A stretch of 64,000 bases of DNA, taken from NCBI RefSeq assembly GCF_000411975.1, contig NZ_ASXG01000073.1:50356-114355 (forward strand). Direction: 5' to 3'. How positions within the stretch are numbered: position 1 is the first letter of the stretch; every line of letters starts with the position of its first letter. Below the pieces are notes generated by a model. It ran no database searches. It had not been told where the DNA came from and saw only the letters and a program-made list of their open reading frames with translations. The DNA comes from Amycolatopsis orientalis DSM 43388 (lineage in GTDB: Bacteria; Actinomycetota; Actinomycetes; Mycobacteriales; Pseudonocardiaceae). Made by a program: the position numbers and the translations under genes. Shown piece after piece: positions 7,772-14,576 of this stretch.

Positions 7772-7843
7772 CGCGGCTGGGGCAGCCCGGCGGCATCGCG
7801 GACTCGGGATCCGCGGGCCCAGGCTCGAATCCTGGACCGGGGG
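7772..7843 (+). tRNA. tRNA-Pro (CGG)-like gene with a degenerate 5' half
   Basis: The 3' half is good: anticodon stem GCGGA/TCCGC with loop CTCGGGA (anticodon CGG) and T arm CCAGG-CTCGAAT-CCTGG. I could not find a 5' acceptor strand matching ACCGGGG, and the expected D-arm region instead folds as GGCTG-GGG-CAGCC. The 5' boundary is an estimate from normal tRNA length. It is probably a decaying gene, the second Pro(CGG) candidate in a row. Confidence 0.4.
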
Positions 7844-7847
7844 CCGA

Positions 7848-7919
7848 TGCCCGTTCGTCCAACTGGCAGGACGCCGCGCTCTGGACGCGGAAACCGAGGT
7901 TCGAACCCTCGACGGGCAG
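7848..7919 (+). tRNA. tRNA-Gln (CTG)
   Basis: The cloverleaf is complete: acceptor TGCCCGT/ACGGGCA, D stem GTCC/GGAC, anticodon stem CCGCG/CGCGG with loop CTCTGGA (anticodon CTG) and T arm CGAGG-TTCGAAC-CCTCG, discriminator G. The bases directly after it are CCA, so this is the one member of the array with an encoded CCA end. Confidence 0.95.
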
Positions 7920-7931
7920 CCACCCCGCCGC

Positions 7932-8005
7932 GGGCCGTTAGCTCAATCGCGCAGAGCAGCCGGCTTTTACCCGGCGGGTTCAGGGTTCGAGTCCCTGGCG
8001 GCCCA
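7932..8005 (+). tRNA. tRNA-Lys (TTT)
   Basis: The cloverleaf is complete: acceptor GGGCCGT/GCGGCCC, D stem GCTC/GAGC, anticodon stem GCCGG/CCGGC with loop CTTTTAC (anticodon TTT), variable GGGTT and T arm CAGGG-TTCGAGT-CCCTG, discriminator A. CCA is not encoded. Confidence 0.95.
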
Positions 8006-8010
8006 CTTCC

Positions 8011-8082
8011 GCCCCCGTGGTCCAACGGACACGACGCCGGCGTCCGAAGCCGGGAACGCAGGTTCGACTCCTGCCGGGGGCA
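8011..8082 (+). tRNA. tRNA-Arg (CCG)
   Basis: The acceptor GCCCCCG/CGGGGGC is perfect. The D stem is GTC/GAC, the anticodon stem CCGGC/GCCGG with loop GTCCGAA (anticodon CCG), and the T arm GCAGG-TTCGACT-CCTGC, discriminator A. It starts only five bases after tRNA-Lys. Confidence 0.93.
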
Positions 8083-8114
8083 CGACGGCTTCCGTCCGCT
8101 TCGGACGGTGTCCC

Positions 8115-8183
8115 CGCGCGCGGTTCGGCAACCAGCGGAGCCTCATAAGCCCCGCCAACGTGGCTCGACACCACGGCGCGCGA
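8115..8183 (+). tRNA. tRNA-Met (CAT), compact D arm
   Basis: The acceptor CGCGCGC/GCGCGCG pairs perfectly. The loop CTCATAA gives anticodon CAT on a stem with one A-C mismatch (8139 and 8151), extendable by two pairs. The T arm is CGTGG-CTCGACA-CCACG, with C at position 54. The D arm is reduced to GGTT-CGGC-AACC. At 69 bases it is short, and whether it is an initiator or elongator cannot be decided. Confidence 0.75.
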
Positions 8184-8185
8184 CC

Positions 8186-8257
8186 GGCCCGCTGCACGAC
8201 GGTCGTGGCACGGCCCGCAAAGCCGTGGACTTCCGGGTTCGACTCCCGGGCGGGTCT
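8186..8257 (+). tRNA. tRNA-Cys (GCA) with C33 and a short D loop
   Basis: The acceptor GGCCCGC/GCGGGTC pairs with one wobble. The D arm CACG-ACGGT-CGTG has only a 5-base loop, the anticodon stem ACGGC/GCCGT carries loop CCGCAAA (anticodon GCA), and the T arm is CCGGG-TTCGACT-CCCGG, discriminator T. Position 33 is C rather than U, as in the tRNA-Tyr of the same array. It starts three bases after tRNA-Met. Confidence 0.85.
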
Positions 8258-8280
8258 CGGACGCCCCGCTGTGCGGCAAT

Positions 8281-8319
8281 CCGTAAGGGTTGAACTGCAC
8301 TGAACCATTACCGCACGAT
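8281..8319. repeat. direct repeat, copy 2, at the right edge of the tRNA array
   Basis: This copy matches 6797-6835 at 34 of 39 positions. On the reverse strand it encodes MQFNPYG from 8300, against MHFNPYG in the intact CGNR gene, and then loses similarity. It is therefore the truncated 5' end of a second CGNR gene or a moved promoter/operator. GTAAGGGTT and AACCATTAC form a better palindrome here (8283-8311) than in copy 1. The ATG at 8318 lies about 7 bases after the -10-like CATTAC. Confidence 0.75.
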
Positions 8320-8494
8320 GGCGGTCATGGAAGAAAACCGTTGCCCCCGTTGTGGCTGGCCCCTGGCCGAACTGCCCGCCTCCGCCATCGTCCCCGCGTC
8401 GGCGGACAGCCGGGCCGACTACGTGCGGTGCGTGTGCGGCAGCTGGATCGCCCGGCTCGCCGGGGTCGTCGTGGGGTCCACCCGGCCGCGCTGA
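8318..8494 (+). CDS. small zinc-ribbon protein (58 residues)
   Basis: The frame MAVMEENRCPRCGWP ends at 8494 just before the stop of the converging pentapeptide gene. It has CPRCG near the N-terminus and CVCG about 35 residues later, a four-Cys zinc-ribbon pattern. Codon use has the strong third-position G/C of real genes here. The start may be ATG 8318, which would be leaderless given the -10-like CATTAC at 8306-8311, or ATG 8327. The function is unknown; a small nucleic-acid or protein-binding zinc protein is the likeliest reading. Confidence 0.7.
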   Translation: MAVMEENRCPRCGWPLAELPASAIVPASADSRADYVRCVCGSWIARLAGVVVGSTRPR

Positions 8495-9295
8495 CTACCA
8501 GTGGTCCGGGCGGGTCAGCCGCGGCGGCAGTGTGGTCGCCGCGTCGCCGCGGGCTGCGTTGACCTGGGACTGGGTGAGGAAAATGCTGTCGGTGAAGTCG
8601 GCGCCGCGGACGTCGGCATCGCGCAGGTCCGCGCCGATCAGGTCAGCGCGGGGCAGGTTCGCGTCCCGCAGGTTGGCGGCGATCAGGTAGGCGCCGCGGA
8701 AGTTCGTGCCGCGCAGGTCCGCTCCGGCCAGTTTCGCGCCGATCAGATCGGCCCCGCGCCGGTCCTTCTTGCGTCCGACCGCGGCTCGGACCAGTTCGCT
8801 GGTGCGCGCCAGCAGCGGGTTCACCTGCGCTCGACGCGCGTCGACGTCGATGGCCAGCACTGCGTCCGCGTCTTCGCCGGTGACCCGCTCGAGGTCGGCG
8901 ATCTCGGCGTCCAGGTCGGCGTGGATCTCGCGGGTCACGGCCAGCGAGCGCGCTTCGGTGAGGTACCAGAGCAGTTCGTGCAGGTGCCGCATCACCGGGA
9001 GCGCGGCGAACATCCGGTCGCGCGTTTCCGGCGCCTCGCGCCAGCTCCGGCCGCCGAACGTCACCTGGGACACCTGCTGTCCGGCCCCGAAGCAGTCGTA
9101 CCCGGTGCAGCCCGCGAATCCCTTGGGGCGCAGCCGATCGTGGATGCCGCAGCGATAATCGGACCGCAGGTTCGGGCACGGGTCGCCCGCCCGCTTGTCG
9201 ATGGCGAAATCGGCGGACTTGGTGAAGGTGAGCGCGACGCAGCAGAGCGCGAAACAACTCGTGCAGTCGGCGGTCAGGGTACGGCGGTCGGGCAA
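8495..9295 (-). CDS. pentapeptide-repeat protein with Cys-rich N-terminus
   Basis: This 266-residue protein has two parts. Residues 1-75 carry nine or more Cys (TADCTSCFALCC, YRCGIHD, GCTGYDC), a probable metal or Fe-S binding region. Residues about 185-245 are tandem A(D/N)LXX pentapeptides (GADLIGAKLAGADLRGTNF) that fold as a right-handed quadrilateral beta-helix. The biochemical role of such combined proteins is not established. The start is TTG at 9295, preceded by GGAGAGACC. It converges on the zinc-ribbon gene with no gap. Confidence 0.85.
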   Translation of the reverse strand: MPDRRTLTADCTSCFALCCVALTFTKSADFAIDKRAGDPCPNLRSDYRCGIHDRLRPKGFAGCTGYDCFGAGQQVSQVTFGGRSWREAPETRDRMFAALPVMRHLHELLWYLTEARSLAVTREIHADLDAEIADLERVTGEDADAVLAIDVDARRAQVNPLLARTSELVRAAVGRKKDRRGADLIGAKLAGADLRGTNFRGAYLIAANLRDANLPRADLIGADLRDADVRGADFTDSIFLTQSQVNAARGDAATTLPPRLTRPDHW

Positions 9296-9341
9296 GGTCT
9301 CTCCAGCGCAGGCGGGCGAACCCGTCCAGGGTAGTCGCCGC

Positions 9342-9758
9342 TCACCTGCCCGCGACGACCACGACGCGTCGGCGGCGTGAGCGCATCGCGAGCGCCGCGA
9401 GCACGAACACCTGGAGTTCCGGCTCGACGCCGGGCAGGTCGGCGGACTCCGCGGTGACCGTGCCGAGAGTGTTGCCGGCCTCGTCGACCTGATCGTGGTC
9501 GCGGCGGCCGGTCCGTCGGAAGCGCAGCACCGAACCGGCGGTCTCTACGCTCCACGAGCGCGTACCCGGTCGGTGCGCGCTCGCGAGCACCGACCCGTCG
9601 GCGGTCAGCAGCCGGTAGGTGCGCAGCCGGCGGCGGATCAGGTAGCTGCCGCCGTCCAGCCGGAACTGCCCTCCGGACCGGCCTTCGATGACGGTGAGCG
9701 GGCGGCCGTCGCTGGTGATCTCGTACTTGGTCCGACCGGATTTCTTCAGGCGCAACAT
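9342..9758 (-). CDS. hypothetical protein with N-terminal beta-sheet fold
   Basis: This 138-residue protein starts at ATG 9758. Residues 1-95 are alternating short beta strands and charged turns (YEITSDGRPLTVIEGR; YLIRRRLRTYRLL), reminiscent of LURP-one-like or tubby-like beta barrels, and the end is a hydrophobic helix followed by an Arg-rich tail (AALAMRSRRRRVVVV). I do not recognise a named family. It is divergent from the histidine kinase gene that starts at 9836. Confidence 0.6.
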   Translation of the reverse strand: MLRLKKSGRTKYEITSDGRPLTVIEGRSGGQFRLDGGSYLIRRRLRTYRLLTADGSVLASAHRPGTRSWSVETAGSVLRFRRTGRRDHDQVDEAGNTLGTVTAESADLPGVEPELQVFVLAALAMRSRRRRVVVVAGR

Positions 9759-9835
9759 GCGGCTACTTCAGCATCGCCCCGCCGGAACCGCCCGTGCCGT
9801 TTGTCATGGGTGATCGTCGGCGCGGCGGTCGTACC

Positions 9836-11005
9836 ATGATCGACGTGCGCGAACCAGATCCGGACCGGTTCTCGGCCCGTCAGTGGCCGGACTGGAGCTT
9901 CTGGACGGAAGGACCCGACCCGCGCCGCGGCCGCGTCCGGTCCGTCGTGGTCAACGGCGTGCTGATGGGCTTCCTGGCGGCCTGGGTCGTCGCGATCGCG
10001 GACAGCCAATTCGGGCCGGTGCGCACCAGGCTCGTGTTCGCCGTCCTCGCCTGCTACGCCGTCGCGTACCTGCTGGTGCTGTGGTTCGGCCCGCTCGCCC
10101 TGCGGCGGCGGCGGATCGCGATGGTGGCCGTGATGTTCGCGCTCGGCGCCACGCCCGCGCTGATCCTGGGCTCCCCGGCGTACCTGACCGGCCTCACCTA
10201 CGCGATCGCGACCGGACTCATGCTGTTGCCGCTGCGGTTTTCGCTGCTGCTCGGCACCGGGGCGGCTCTCGCGCAGATCGCGTGGATGCTCGTCCAGAAC
10301 GGCGTCGTGGCCTGGGGCCAGGTCCTCACGCTCGTCGCCGTCACCGCGATCCTCGGCATCGTCTACGCCTTGACGTTCACCATCGGCCACCTCCGGGCGG
10401 CTCGCGAGCAGATCCGGCGGATGGCCGTCGACCAGGAACGGCAGCGCGTCGCCCGGGACCTGCACGACGTCCTCGGACACAGCCTCTCCACGATGACACT
10501 GAAACTCGGCCTGACGCGGCGGATCCTGGAAACGTCGGACGACACCGCCGCGGCGCTGGCCGAGATCCGGGACCTGGACGACCTCTGCCGGGAAGCCCTT
10601 TCCGACGTCCGCGCCACCGTGTCCGACTACCGGGCGGTGTCGCTCGCGACCGAAGTCGCCGGCGCCCGGATGGCGTTGCGCGCCGCTGGAGTCCACGCCG
10701 AACTGCCCGCCGAGGCCGATGCCGCCGCCCCTGAACTGCAGGGCGTTTTCGGTTATGTAGTAAGGGAAGCCGTGACCAACGTGCTCCGTCATTCCGACGC
10801 GCAGCGCTGCACCGTCCGCATCGGTCGCGACTGGCTGGAGGTCGCCGACGACGGGACCGTCCCCGCCGAGGTCGTGCCCGGACACGGCCTCACCGGCCTC
10901 GCCGAGCGGATGGCCGCGGTGTCCGGCTCGCTCGAACACGGCCGCGGCCCGCACGGCGGTTTCCGGGTGCTGGCGCGCGGACCGGCGACGGGAGGCACCG
11001 CATGA
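9836..11005 (+). CDS. NarL-type sensor histidine kinase (HisKA_3)
   Basis: Residues about 30-175 form roughly five transmembrane helices with short loops, so the signal is probably sensed in or at the membrane. The phosphoacceptor segment RVARDLHDVLGHSL (His about residue 208) is the HisKA_3 motif, followed by a HATPase_c domain ending in GHGLTGLAERM. The ATG at 9836 (MIDVREPDP) is favoured over an in-frame upstream start at 9794. The stop overlaps the response regulator start by four bases (ATGA), so the pair is translationally coupled. It resembles DesK-like kinases; the stimulus is unknown. Confidence 0.92.
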   Translation: MIDVREPDPDRFSARQWPDWSFWTEGPDPRRGRVRSVVVNGVLMGFLAAWVVAIADSQFGPVRTRLVFAVLACYAVAYLLVLWFGPLALRRRRIAMVAVMFALGATPALILGSPAYLTGLTYAIATGLMLLPLRFSLLLGTGAALAQIAWMLVQNGVVAWGQVLTLVAVTAILGIVYALTFTIGHLRAAREQIRRMAVDQERQRVARDLHDVLGHSLSTMTLKLGLTRRILETSDDTAAALAEIRDLDDLCREALSDVRATVSDYRAVSLATEVAGARMALRAAGVHAELPAEADAAAPELQGVFGYVVREAVTNVLRHSDAQRCTVRIGRDWLEVADDGTVPAEVVPGHGLTGLAERMAAVSGSLEHGRGPHGGFRVLARGPATGGTA

Positions 11006-11607
11006 TCCGGGTCCTGGTGGCCGACGACCAGGCGCTCGTGCGCGGCGCGCTGGCTTCCTTGCTGCGGATGGAATCGGACCTGGAGGTGGTCGCCGAGGTC
11101 GGGTCCGGGCCCGATGTCCTGCCCGCCGCGCAACGGACCTCGCCGGACATCGCGCTCGTCGACGTCCAGATGCCTGGCCGCGACGGGCTCGCCGTGACCG
11201 CTGAACTGCGGCACGCCCTTCCGGAGTGCCGCGTGCTGATCTGCACCACCTTCAGCCGCCCCGGCTACCTCTCGCGCGCGATGTCCGCGGGCGCGGCCGG
11301 GTTCGTGGTGAAGGACTCGCGCCCGGAACAGCTGATCAACGCGATCCGGCGGGTCCACGCCGGCCTGCGGTTCGTGGACCCGGCGCTCGCTGCCGAGTCC
11401 CTGGCCGGCGGCGCGAGCCCGCTCACCGACCGCGAGGCGGACGTCCTGCGCGCCGCCGCGGAAGGCGGCACGGTCGCGGACCTGGCGCAGGCGCTGGGCC
11501 TGTCGGCCGGGACAGTGCGCAACCACCTGTCCTCGGCCATCGGGAAGACCCAGGCCCGCACGCGCGCGGAGGCGGTGCGGGTCGCCGAGACGAGCGGGTG
11601 GCTGTAG
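11002..11607 (+). CDS. NarL/LuxR-type response regulator
   Basis: This 201-residue protein has a receiver domain (residues 1-120) with the acidic pair VADDQ, the phosphorylated Asp in IALVDVQMPG, a Thr in ICTTFSR and Lys in VVKDSRPEQ. The C-terminal LuxR-type HTH (about 138-195: LTDREADVLRAAAEG, GLSAGTVRNHLSSAIGK) binds DNA. It is the cognate partner of the kinase encoded immediately upstream with a 4-base overlap. Target genes are not evident; the flanking genes are not obvious targets. Confidence 0.95.
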   Translation: MIRVLVADDQALVRGALASLLRMESDLEVVAEVGSGPDVLPAAQRTSPDIALVDVQMPGRDGLAVTAELRHALPECRVLICTTFSRPGYLSRAMSAGAAGFVVKDSRPEQLINAIRRVHAGLRFVDPALAAESLAGGASPLTDREADVLRAAAEGGTVADLAQALGLSAGTVRNHLSSAIGKTQARTRAEAVRVAETSGWL

Positions 11608-12035
11608 CACGCACGATGCTCGCGACCTGCCGCGCGGGACCTCGGCGATGACCTGCCGTGCCAGCGCGGGGGCGTTCTGCAGCCCCGGCAGCGATCGGGC
11701 GACGCTCCTGGGGACATCCCCAGCACGGTGACCCAGTCGGGGCCGCCCCCGAATGCGGCGACAGTTGATGGTCGCCACGACGACTCCCGCCTCGGCCTGC
11801 GCTGCGGGTCATACATCGGGTCGCTTGAGGCCGCCGAGAGGTAGCGCCCACCGGATCCACACCAACACTGGCAGTCCCGCCGCGCGGGGATCCGCAGTGC
11901 CGACGATGACCACAAGCCATGCGGCACCCTGCGGTGGCACCGTCGATCGGCATCGACGGCGACGCGACGAGCGGACGGTCGGTGCGTACAGCGGAGGCGC
12001 GCCTAGGCGGGCCGAGAATGGCACCGCGAGGTCCG
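11608..12035. other. intergenic stretch without a recognisable gene
   Basis: All six frames were considered. Open frames exist because of the GC content, but none shows a domain, plausible start signal or consistent codon bias. The stretch separates the two-component system from a coiled-coil gene on the other strand and may be eroded coding DNA. Confidence 0.5.
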
Positions 12036-13166
12036 TCAGCCGGGAAGATCCGGTGACTTCGGGTCCTCAACCACAACCCTCTCGTGGTCGGTGGCTGCTG
12101 CGTCTCCCGGCTGCTCCGTTTCCTCGGCCTCGCGGAGCCGATGCAGTTCGTCCAGTTCCGCCTGCTGCGCACTGACCCGGGCGCGCAGTTCTCCCAGTTC
12201 AGCGTGCAGCGGGGCCAGCGTTTCGGCGTATGCCTTGGTCGCCTGGCTCAGCTGCGCCGCGGACTCGGCGACCCGTTGATCGGCTGCCGACTGAACACCG
12301 CGCACCCGTTCGTCCGCCTCCGCCGCTTGCTCGCGCAGCCGCTGTTCCAGCTCCCGCATCCGGCTCTCGTGCTCAGCCATCAGGGATGCCCGGAGCTGCT
12401 GCTGCGCTTCCGCCGCGTCGCGCCGGGCCTGTTCCAGATCCTCGACCGCCGTCGCGCGCAACGCCGAGATCTCCCGCTGCAACGCCGTGACCCGGTCGTG
12501 TGCGGCTGCTGCCTGCTCGAGCGCGCGCTGCCGGTTGTTCTCGGCTTCGTCCCGGACGGCCAGCGCGGATTCCTGCGCTTTCCTGGCCGCAGCAGCGTTG
12601 GCGAGGGCCACGTCGCGCTCCGCTCGGTCCACTTCGGACTGTTTCTTGGCTGCCGTCTCAGCCTCGCGCGCCTCCTCCGCGGCGGCTATCGCATGCGCGC
12701 GCTCCGCGTTCGCCACCCGGGCCTGCTCCAACGCCTCGTCGCGGGCAGCCTCGGCCTCTTCCCGTGCTTTGAGCGCCGCCGCGGTCTGGTCGGTGACGTG
12801 CGTGCGCAGCGCGGACAGCTCCGCGTGCAGCGGGTCCAACGCCGACAGCGCCGAGCCGAGCTGCTTGTCGAGCGCCTGGGTGTCGAGCTGGGTCATCGGC
12901 TGGTCCGGGCCGTAGACGGTCACCCAGATCTCGCGTTGCTCGTCGAGCATCGCGCACGTGATGACCTTCGCGCCCCATTTGCCGTAGCGCTCCGGGTCGG
13001 CGGGGCAGTAGGGCGTCGGCCGCCCGCCTTGGCGGGGGATAGGCGGCAGCGGTTCGCCGCAGTACGCACACCCCGCCTCCTCCCCGGCGGCCAACGCGCG
13101 CACCGTCGCTTCCCGGCGTTCCTCCCGGCTTCCGCGCCGGATCGGCGGCCCCACCGTCTCCATCAC
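12036..13166 (-). CDS. zinc-binding N-terminus plus long coiled-coil protein
   Basis: This 376-residue protein begins with a Cys motif (GCAYCGEPLPP, then PYCPADPERYGKWGAK) that looks like a zinc-binding head. From about residue 100 to 350 it is Ala/Glu/Arg-rich heptad coiled coil (AREEAEAARDEALEQAR). Proteins of this build occur on actinomycete plasmids and integrative elements and resemble KfrA-type DNA-binding coiled-coil proteins only in architecture, so a partition or replication-linked role is speculation. GTG 13166 or ATG 13163 starts it. The upstream region is unusually AT-rich and holds two inverted repeats. Confidence 0.7.
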   Translation of the reverse strand: MMETVGPPIRRGSREERREATVRALAAGEEAGCAYCGEPLPPIPRQGGRPTPYCPADPERYGKWGAKVITCAMLDEQREIWVTVYGPDQPMTQLDTQALDKQLGSALSALDPLHAELSALRTHVTDQTAAALKAREEAEAARDEALEQARVANAERAHAIAAAEEAREAETAAKKQSEVDRAERDVALANAAAARKAQESALAVRDEAENNRQRALEQAAAAHDRVTALQREISALRATAVEDLEQARRDAAEAQQQLRASLMAEHESRMRELEQRLREQAAEADERVRGVQSAADQRVAESAAQLSQATKAYAETLAPLHAELGELRARVSAQQAELDELHRLREAEETEQPGDAAATDHERVVVEDPKSPDLPG

Positions 13167-13209
13167 TGCCCCTTTCCGCAGGTGGAGCCAATCCTACAGT
13201 TAGGGTTTC

Positions 13210-13230
13210 GATACTAAAACAGGAGGTATC
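13210..13230. promoter_or_regulatory. inverted repeat upstream of the coiled-coil gene
   Basis: GATAC (13210-13214) and GTATC (13226-13230) form an inverted repeat separated by 11 bases in an AT-rich stretch, about 45 bases from the start of the coiled-coil gene. It could be its operator. Confidence 0.4.
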
Positions 13231-13272
13231 AGATAACTAACTAGAACAGGCAAGGCGCGGTGCTGGTACACG

Positions 13273-13304
13273 ACTATATGGATAACTGAGATTATTCATA
13301 TAGT
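13273..13304. promoter_or_regulatory. AT-rich 13-bp palindrome
   Basis: ACTATATGGATAA (13273-13285) pairs with TTATTCATATAGT (13292-13304) at 12 of 13 positions around a 6-base centre. It is one of the most AT-rich spots of the window. Between the coiled-coil gene and the LPMO gene it may be an operator or a plasmid-like binding site. Confidence 0.5.
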
Positions 13305-13443
13305 TGCGGCAGGAGGGCGTCCCCCGCGGGAGAGGGGGATGAACTGGGGCCCGGAATCCGGCGCGGGGAGGCCCACGGGCGTCATGACGCGCCCCGCGAG
13401 CGCACCGGAATCGCCTCCACCGACTTTCGGGCCTACAAGCCGC

Positions 13444-14142
13444 GTGTCGGGACGCTTACCGTGGGTGTGGTCTAGACCTCTCGGAAGAGGAGCCCGCGAT
13501 GAAGCTTCCCGCTCCGCCGTCAAAGTCGCGACCCTGACCGCCGTGCTCGGCGCGGCCTCGGTCTTCACCGCCGTCCCCGCGCTGGCGCACGGCTCGATGG
13601 GCAACCCGATCAGCCGGATCATGCAGTGTTTCCGGGAAGGGCCGGAAAACCCGCAGTCCGCCGCGTGCAAGGCCGCGGTCGCGGTGGGCGACAGCTGGCC
13701 GCCCTACGACTGGGACGAGGTCAACATCGCCGACGCCAGCGGCCGCAGCCGCGAGATCATCCCGGACGGCAAGCTGTGCAGCGCCGGCCGGGACAAGTAC
13801 AAGGGGCTCGACCTGGCCCGCGACGACTGGCCGGCGACCACGCTGCCGAGCAGCGGCCTGTACACCTTCCAGTACCAGCTGACCGCGGCGCACGAGGGCA
13901 CCTTCGAGCTCTACGTGACCAAGCCGGGCTACGACCCCACGAAGCCGCTCAAGTGGTCCGACCTGGAAGACACCCCGTTCTACCGGCAGGACAACCCGCC
14001 GATCGCCGGCAACGCCTACCAGCTCCAGGCGAACCTGCCCGGCGGGCGGACCGGCAGGCACCTGATCTACTCGATCTGGCAACGCCACTGGCCCGATTCC
14101 GGCGAGGCGTTCTACTCCTGCTCGGACGTGATCTTCCGCTGA
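13444..14142 (+). CDS. AA10 lytic polysaccharide monooxygenase, start disturbed
   Basis: The mature part is a single-domain AA10 LPMO. A signal sequence (TLTAVLGAASVFTAVPALA) is followed directly by HGSMGNP, whose N-terminal His forms half of the copper brace; the second His is in LTAAHEGTFELY. It cleaves chitin or cellulose oxidatively outside the cell. The best ribosome-binding site (AGAGGAGCCCGCG) precedes ATG 13499, but that frame reads MKLPAPPSKSRP and stops, while the signal peptide is in another frame reachable from GTG 13444. One base appears to be missing after the ATG, so this is a frameshift or sequencing error. Confidence 0.8.
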   Translation: MSGRLPWVWSRPLGRGARDEASRSAVKVATLTAVLGAASVFTAVPALAHGSMGNPISRIMQCFREGPENPQSAACKAAVAVGDSWPPYDWDEVNIADASGRSREIIPDGKLCSAGRDKYKGLDLARDDWPATTLPSSGLYTFQYQLTAAHEGTFELYVTKPGYDPTKPLKWSDLEDTPFYRQDNPPIAGNAYQLQANLPGGRTGRHLIYSIWQRHWPDSGEAFYSCSDVIFR

Positions 14143-14176
14143 ACACGGTCGCCCGGCAACGCCAGGGCGCCGCGCT

Positions 14177-14530
14177 TCACTTCTCCGCGGACTCCCGATC
14201 GGCGCGTTCCTGCTCCCGCGCCCAGACGCTCGCCCATTCGTCGAGCGGCCGGAGGGCATCGCGGAGCGCGGTTCCCAGCGGCGTCAGCTCGTAGCCTTCG
14301 GCCGAGGAGGCGATGATCCCGCTGGAGGCGAGGTCGCGGAGCCGCTGGTAGAGGACGCTGGACGACATCCCTTCGCAGCGGGCCAGCAGTGCCCGGGCGC
14401 CGAGCGGGCCCGCGCGCAGTTCCCAGAGGATGCGCAGCGCCCATCGGCGGCCGAACAGGTCCATCGCGGCCATGAGGGGACGGCCGGTCGTCGATCCGCG
14501 GACCGGGGTTCCGGGGCGAGGCGTCGGCAT
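14177..14530 (-). CDS. HxlR family transcriptional regulator
   Basis: This 117-residue winged-helix protein has FGRRWALRILWELRAGP, then LYQRLRDLASSGII and YELTPLGTALRDALRPL, the full HxlR signature. It lacks the usual N-terminal Cys of redox-sensing members. It is divergent from the DUF1330/PhzF pair, and two 17-bp palindromes in the intergene are its likely operators. The start is ATG 14530 with an AAGGAGGGTC ribosome-binding site. Confidence 0.9.
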   Translation of the reverse strand: MPTPRPGTPVRGSTTGRPLMAAMDLFGRRWALRILWELRAGPLGARALLARCEGMSSSVLYQRLRDLASSGIIASSAEGYELTPLGTALRDALRPLDEWASVWAREQERADRESAEK

Positions 14531-14542
14531 GACCCTCCTTGC

Positions 14543-14559
14543 GTTTCGTTATTCGAAAC
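14543..14559. promoter_or_regulatory. HxlR operator candidate 1
   Basis: GTTTCGTTATTCGAAAC is an inverted repeat (GTTTCG/CGAAAC). An equivalent site begins 34 bases further on, about three helical turns, which fits cooperative binding of two regulator dimers. Confidence 0.75.
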
Positions 14560-14576
14560 ACTAACATCCGCTCGGC

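Noticed and set aside
7179..8303. Long open frames across the tRNA array on both strands
   Set aside because: They run through paired tRNA stems, have no domains or ribosome-binding sites, and arise from GC-rich sequence with few stop codons.
8495..9295. Reading the pentapeptide repeats as a quinolone-resistance Qnr protein
   Set aside because: Only about twelve repeats are present and the N-terminal half is a Cys-rich domain absent from Qnr.
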